A DNA stretch of 34,095 bases, from the NCBI GenBank assembly GCA_021772515.1, contig JAJFLU010000009.1, positions 69,929 to 104,023 on the forward strand, in the 5' to 3' direction. Positions within the stretch are counted from its first letter, which is position 1. Each line of letters starts with the position of its first letter. The position numbers and the translations under genes are program-made. The DNA is from Opitutales bacterium (lineage in GTDB: Bacteria > Verrucomicrobiota > Verrucomicrobiia > Opitutales > UBA2987). The notes under the pieces were generated by a model. That model worked only from the letters and a program-made list of their open reading frames with translations. It ran no database searches and was not told the origin of the DNA. Of this stretch, positions 32,212 through 34,095 are shown one piece after another.

Positions 32212-32808
32212 TTAGAACTCTTCAAGTAGAAGGGGTTGTGGAATCTCATCATATACGCCGATTCGTTTACCTCGTAGGGGGCGTAAATCAATTACAGCAC
32301 CAAACTGTAAAAACTTCTCTTCGAATCGTAAATAATTCTCCCCCCAGTAGATCATCGCGCACGACATAGGGGCACCTTTTCCTTCGTCTTTTCCGTCAAT
32401 TAGAAACCGGAGTCGAGTGTCGTAAAGAAAACAAATAGAGGTAGCCCGAGTCCAAATATAATTTTTCCAGTGTCCCGTATTAGTAGCTACGGGAATTAAA
32501 GCTAAAATTTCCGAACCATAGGTTTTGTGAGCAACTGCGCACCTGTAGAGCCAATCTTTTATGCGTGTACCACGTTCCCTGTTGAGTCCGTAGGGAGGAT
32601 TGACATAGATCGTGGGAAAATCCCAAGACTCCTTAAGGCCGTCAGTATATGGCAAGGTGTATTCGGTTTGCGCATTCACAACCGAGGAAGCATTTGAGCA
32701 AGGATCAAGTGCTATAGTTCCTCCAAAGAATCGCTTCACCGCATCAACATATTTGGGAGGGGTTCCCCATGCTTGGCTAAGGGTGTTTATTGTTCTTCCA
32801 GCACTCAT
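32212..32808 (-). CDS. DNA N6-adenine methyltransferase, phage Dam-like (PF05869 type)
   Basis: This is a 198-residue protein. It opens with 'WGTPPKYVDAVKRFFGG', has the SAM-side 'ALDPCSN' (33-39) and the catalytic NPPYG (70-74), and ends in a beta-rich region with 'MSCAMIYWG'. This is the phage-type Dam/N-6-adenine methyltransferase family, short enzymes that carry both SAM and DNA recognition. The ATG lies one base after the stop of the upstream gene, so translation is coupled. As the partner of a presumed restriction enzyme it would protect the same site. The local A/T content is higher than in the flanking rRNA methyltransferase gene, which is consistent with horizontal transfer. Confidence 0.82.
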   Translation of the reverse strand: MSAGRTINTLSQAWGTPPKYVDAVKRFFGGTIALDPCSNASSVVNAQTEYTLPYTDGLKESWDFPTIYVNPPYGLNRERGTRIKDWLYRCAVAHKTYGSEILALIPVATNTGHWKNYIWTRATSICFLYDTRLRFLIDGKDEGKGAPMSCAMIYWGENYLRFEEKFLQFGAVIDLRPLRGKRIGVYDEIPQPLLLEEF

Positions 32809-32809
32809 A

Positions 32810-33994
32810 TCAATTGTGTATATTCAACCAATCTTTGGAACGTAAAATTGCTAATTGTTTTTGGAGAGTGGTAAGATTTTCGGTTACAGGTGAAATTACG
32901 TTGAACCAGCCTTGGATGCGGTCGTGGTTGTCTGAGAAATATCTTTGCAGTACAGAATCGGCCGTCAAGTCCATTTGAACTTTCGTGAAGCGATTTTTTT
33001 TCTTTCCTTGAGCGTAACTGGCCAAAAAAGCATTCCGGGCTGGGGCAAGTTTAGGTGTAGGATCCAAAAGAAGCTCCCGTATAAACTCTGTGAGACCCAT
33101 GTCTGTCAGAAAAATAAGCCAGTCATATGACGCCCCAAGAACCTCTAGCTCCTTATTTTTGTTCGCTCCTGTGAACCAATTCCCGTGGTTGCTAACCACA
33201 CCTACCGAAAGTGAGAATTGGCGAAGAAGCTCAAAGGATTCGGAATGGACGATTTGCTCAATTAACCTGGAATGATAGTCAATTAGGTAAGAGCCGTCCT
33301 GAAGATAAATTAACCCTCCAAGCTGGCCATTGGGCATTCGTATTTTTTGGAGGGAGGATAGAGTCCTAGCTACATATGCTCCCTGTTTCGCTTTTTCGAT
33401 CGTCTGAGGTCCCTTCTTCAGACCCTCTTCAATTCCAACTCTTTTGCATTCAAAAATAGCCCAAGGCTGCATTTTGAGTATATTCAATTCGATCTCAGTT
33501 TCAATTTCATCGTAAGATTCGAGGTGTGACATCAGGATTCCCTTATTTCTGTCCTCTGCAAGAGTGCATGAATTTCGTAATACATGATCGGAGGTTAGCA
33601 ATTGAATTGATTTTTTAAAACTCCCATTAGGGAAACCCATATTGTCACCGGGTAGTAAATTTCTAATCTTTGAAAGGGAAATCGGTAGTTTCGAATTTTC
33701 TAGCTTAAATCTCCTGCTCGCGATTATTGGATGTAAGGAGTATTCCACATTGTGGGAAATTGTGCTGTTATTATATTCCTCAAGATGCCGTTCGATTGCG
33801 ATGGAATTCCGGAAACCCCATGCACGCAAGAGGTAGTAGGTGGCAATTTCAACCAAAGTACCCAAGGCTCTTCCTGCCGCTTTCTTGCGATGGTCTTTCC
33901 TGTGCGCAAAAACCGTATCTGCGAGCGTACGCTGGAGTGCATCTACAGAAGGATATGATGTGCACTGGAAAAAGTGGACACGAGATTCTCGCAA
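32810..33994 (-). CDS. presumed type II restriction endonuclease, 5' end replaced by IS
   Basis: This is a 394-residue frame on the minus strand ending one base before the methyltransferase start. The family is not firmly recognised. 'IELNILKMQPWAIFECKRVG' (about 168-187) offers a PD-(D/E)xK-like nuclease core with E182 and K184 (ExK) after a hydrophobic strand. Partnership with an adenine methyltransferase supports a restriction role. The first 12 codons, from TTG 33994 to about 33959, lie inside the IS3-type terminus, so the native start has been lost and residue 13 onwards is the original protein. The next in-frame Met is about residue 119. It may be inactive or expressed only from IS-derived signals. 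Confidence 0.5.
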   Translation of the reverse strand: MRESRVHFFQCTSYPSVDALQRTLADTVFAHRKDHRKKAAGRALGTLVEIATYYLLRAWGFRNSIAIERHLEEYNNSTISHNVEYSLHPIIASRRFKLENSKLPISLSKIRNLLPGDNMGFPNGSFKKSIQLLTSDHVLRNSCTLAEDRNKGILMSHLESYDEIETEIELNILKMQPWAIFECKRVGIEEGLKKGPQTIEKAKQGAYVARTLSSLQKIRMPNGQLGGLIYLQDGSYLIDYHSRLIEQIVHSESFELLRQFSLSVGVVSNHGNWFTGANKNKELEVLGASYDWLIFLTDMGLTEFIRELLLDPTPKLAPARNAFLASYAQGKKKNRFTKVQMDLTADSVLQRYFSDNHDRIQGWFNVISPVTENLTTLQKQLAILRSKDWLNIHN

Positions 33995-34004
33995 AAGGAG
34001 AATC
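33984..34004 (+). promoter_or_regulatory. hairpin covering the transposase ribosome binding site
   Basis: GATTCTC (33984-33990) pairs perfectly with GAGAATC (33998-34004) around a 7-nt loop. The Shine-Dalgarno AAGGAG (33995-34000) is partly within the 3' arm. In a transcript that enters from outside the IS the stem can form and hide the site. A transcript starting inside would lack the 5' arm. IS elements are known to use such hairpins against impinging transcription; its use here is inference. Confidence 0.45.
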
Positions 34005-34009
34005 GAAGA

Positions 34010-34095
34010 ATGGGAAGAAGACGCTATAGCATAGAGTTCAAGAAGGAGGCAGTAAAATTGATGATACTCGATGGCCTAACAGCCGGCCAGGTATC
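34010..34095 (+). CDS. IS3-family transposase OrfA, N-terminal fragment (cut by window)
   Basis: ATG 34010 opens 'MGRRRYSIEFKKEAVKLM', then 'DGLTAGQV', and runs off the window after 28 codons. 'RRRYS.EFK.EAV.L' followed by 'G.....V' is the helix-turn-helix start of the IS3/IS911 OrfA proteins, which bind the terminal repeats and, after programmed -1 frameshifting into orfB, form the active transposase. A Shine-Dalgarno (AAGGAG) precedes it by about 9 nt. Confidence 0.85.
   Translation, partial: MGRRRYSIEFKKEAVKLMILDGLTAGQV

Larger units (their letters stand above)
33959..34095 (+). mobile_element. left end of an IS3-family insertion sequence (cut by window)
   Basis: The terminus begins at about 33959 with TGTGCACTGGAAAAAGTGG, the type of terminal inverted repeat seen in IS3-family elements (TG start, CTGGAAAAAGTGGACA core). 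It is followed within 60 nt by the start of a transposase orfA. The right end is outside the window, so size and target duplication cannot be seen. Insertion is at the 5' end of the presumed endonuclease gene, and the IS reads toward the window edge. Confidence 0.8.

Overview
The window looks like chromosomal sequence from a Gram-negative, probably marine, bacterium. The best guess is Verrucomicrobiota (Opitutales/Puniceicoccales-like). The basis is the mix of families: DUF5069, several exported NUP-family proteins, a long Sel1-repeat protein, OleC/OleD, and many lipoproteins and signal peptides. This is inference from gene content; there is no rRNA here to settle it.

Layout. 1-3536: the end of a coiled-coil gene, two tandem paralogous lipoproteins, and a cupin-Nudix-cupin run. 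3558-9112: an exported purine-nucleoside locus with a signal-peptide-bearing PNP/MTAP-fold phosphorylase, two tandem secreted NUP-family proteins and, divergently, a secreted ADGF/ADA-type adenosine deaminase; a GNAT acetyltransferase gene lies inside it. The shared upstream region carries a LacI/PurR-like palindrome. 9233-12551: a P1B-4-like metal ATPase and a membrane GT2 glycosyltransferase. 12681-12756: a tRNA with a CAU anticodon, most like tRNA-Ile2. 12757 to about 16310: accessory DNA beside the tRNA, with a collagen-like phage-tail gene broken by a 2-nt slip, several very small ORFs, and an ORF whose C-terminal half resembles a filamentous-phage/plasmid replication protein fused to an unrelated secreted N-terminus. 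17013-18482: DUF5069, a small secreted protein and a 4Fe-4S ferredoxin, closed by a strong terminator. 18593-21473: the trkA-trkH potassium uptake operon on the minus strand. 21695-23926: a third NUP paralogue, without a signal peptide, followed by a PlsC-like acyltransferase. 24093-26357: a 16-repeat Sel1 protein. 26394-29044: oleC-oleD with a 4-nt overlap. 29041-31885: a SpoU/TrmH methyltransferase, a BrnTA-type toxin-antitoxin pair with an inactivated toxin, and an RlmD-like methyltransferase. 31932-34095: an orphan addiction-module antitoxin, a probable type II restriction-modification pair, and the left end of an IS3-family element inserted at the 5' end of the presumed endonuclease.

How it fits together. 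The most coherent system is the exported purine-nucleoside pathway. Adenosine would be deaminated to inosine outside the cytoplasm. A phosphorylase with an Asn typical of 6-oxopurine-specific enzymes could then split inosine, with the NUP proteins as additional, probably enzymatic rather than transport, partners. The most dynamic parts are the tRNA-adjacent island and the right end. There a toxin and probably a restriction enzyme have been disabled while the antitoxin and methyltransferase remain open.

Limits. All assignments come from reading motifs and context. No database search was run, so family names for weakly conserved proteins and all start codons without a clear ribosome binding site are provisional.
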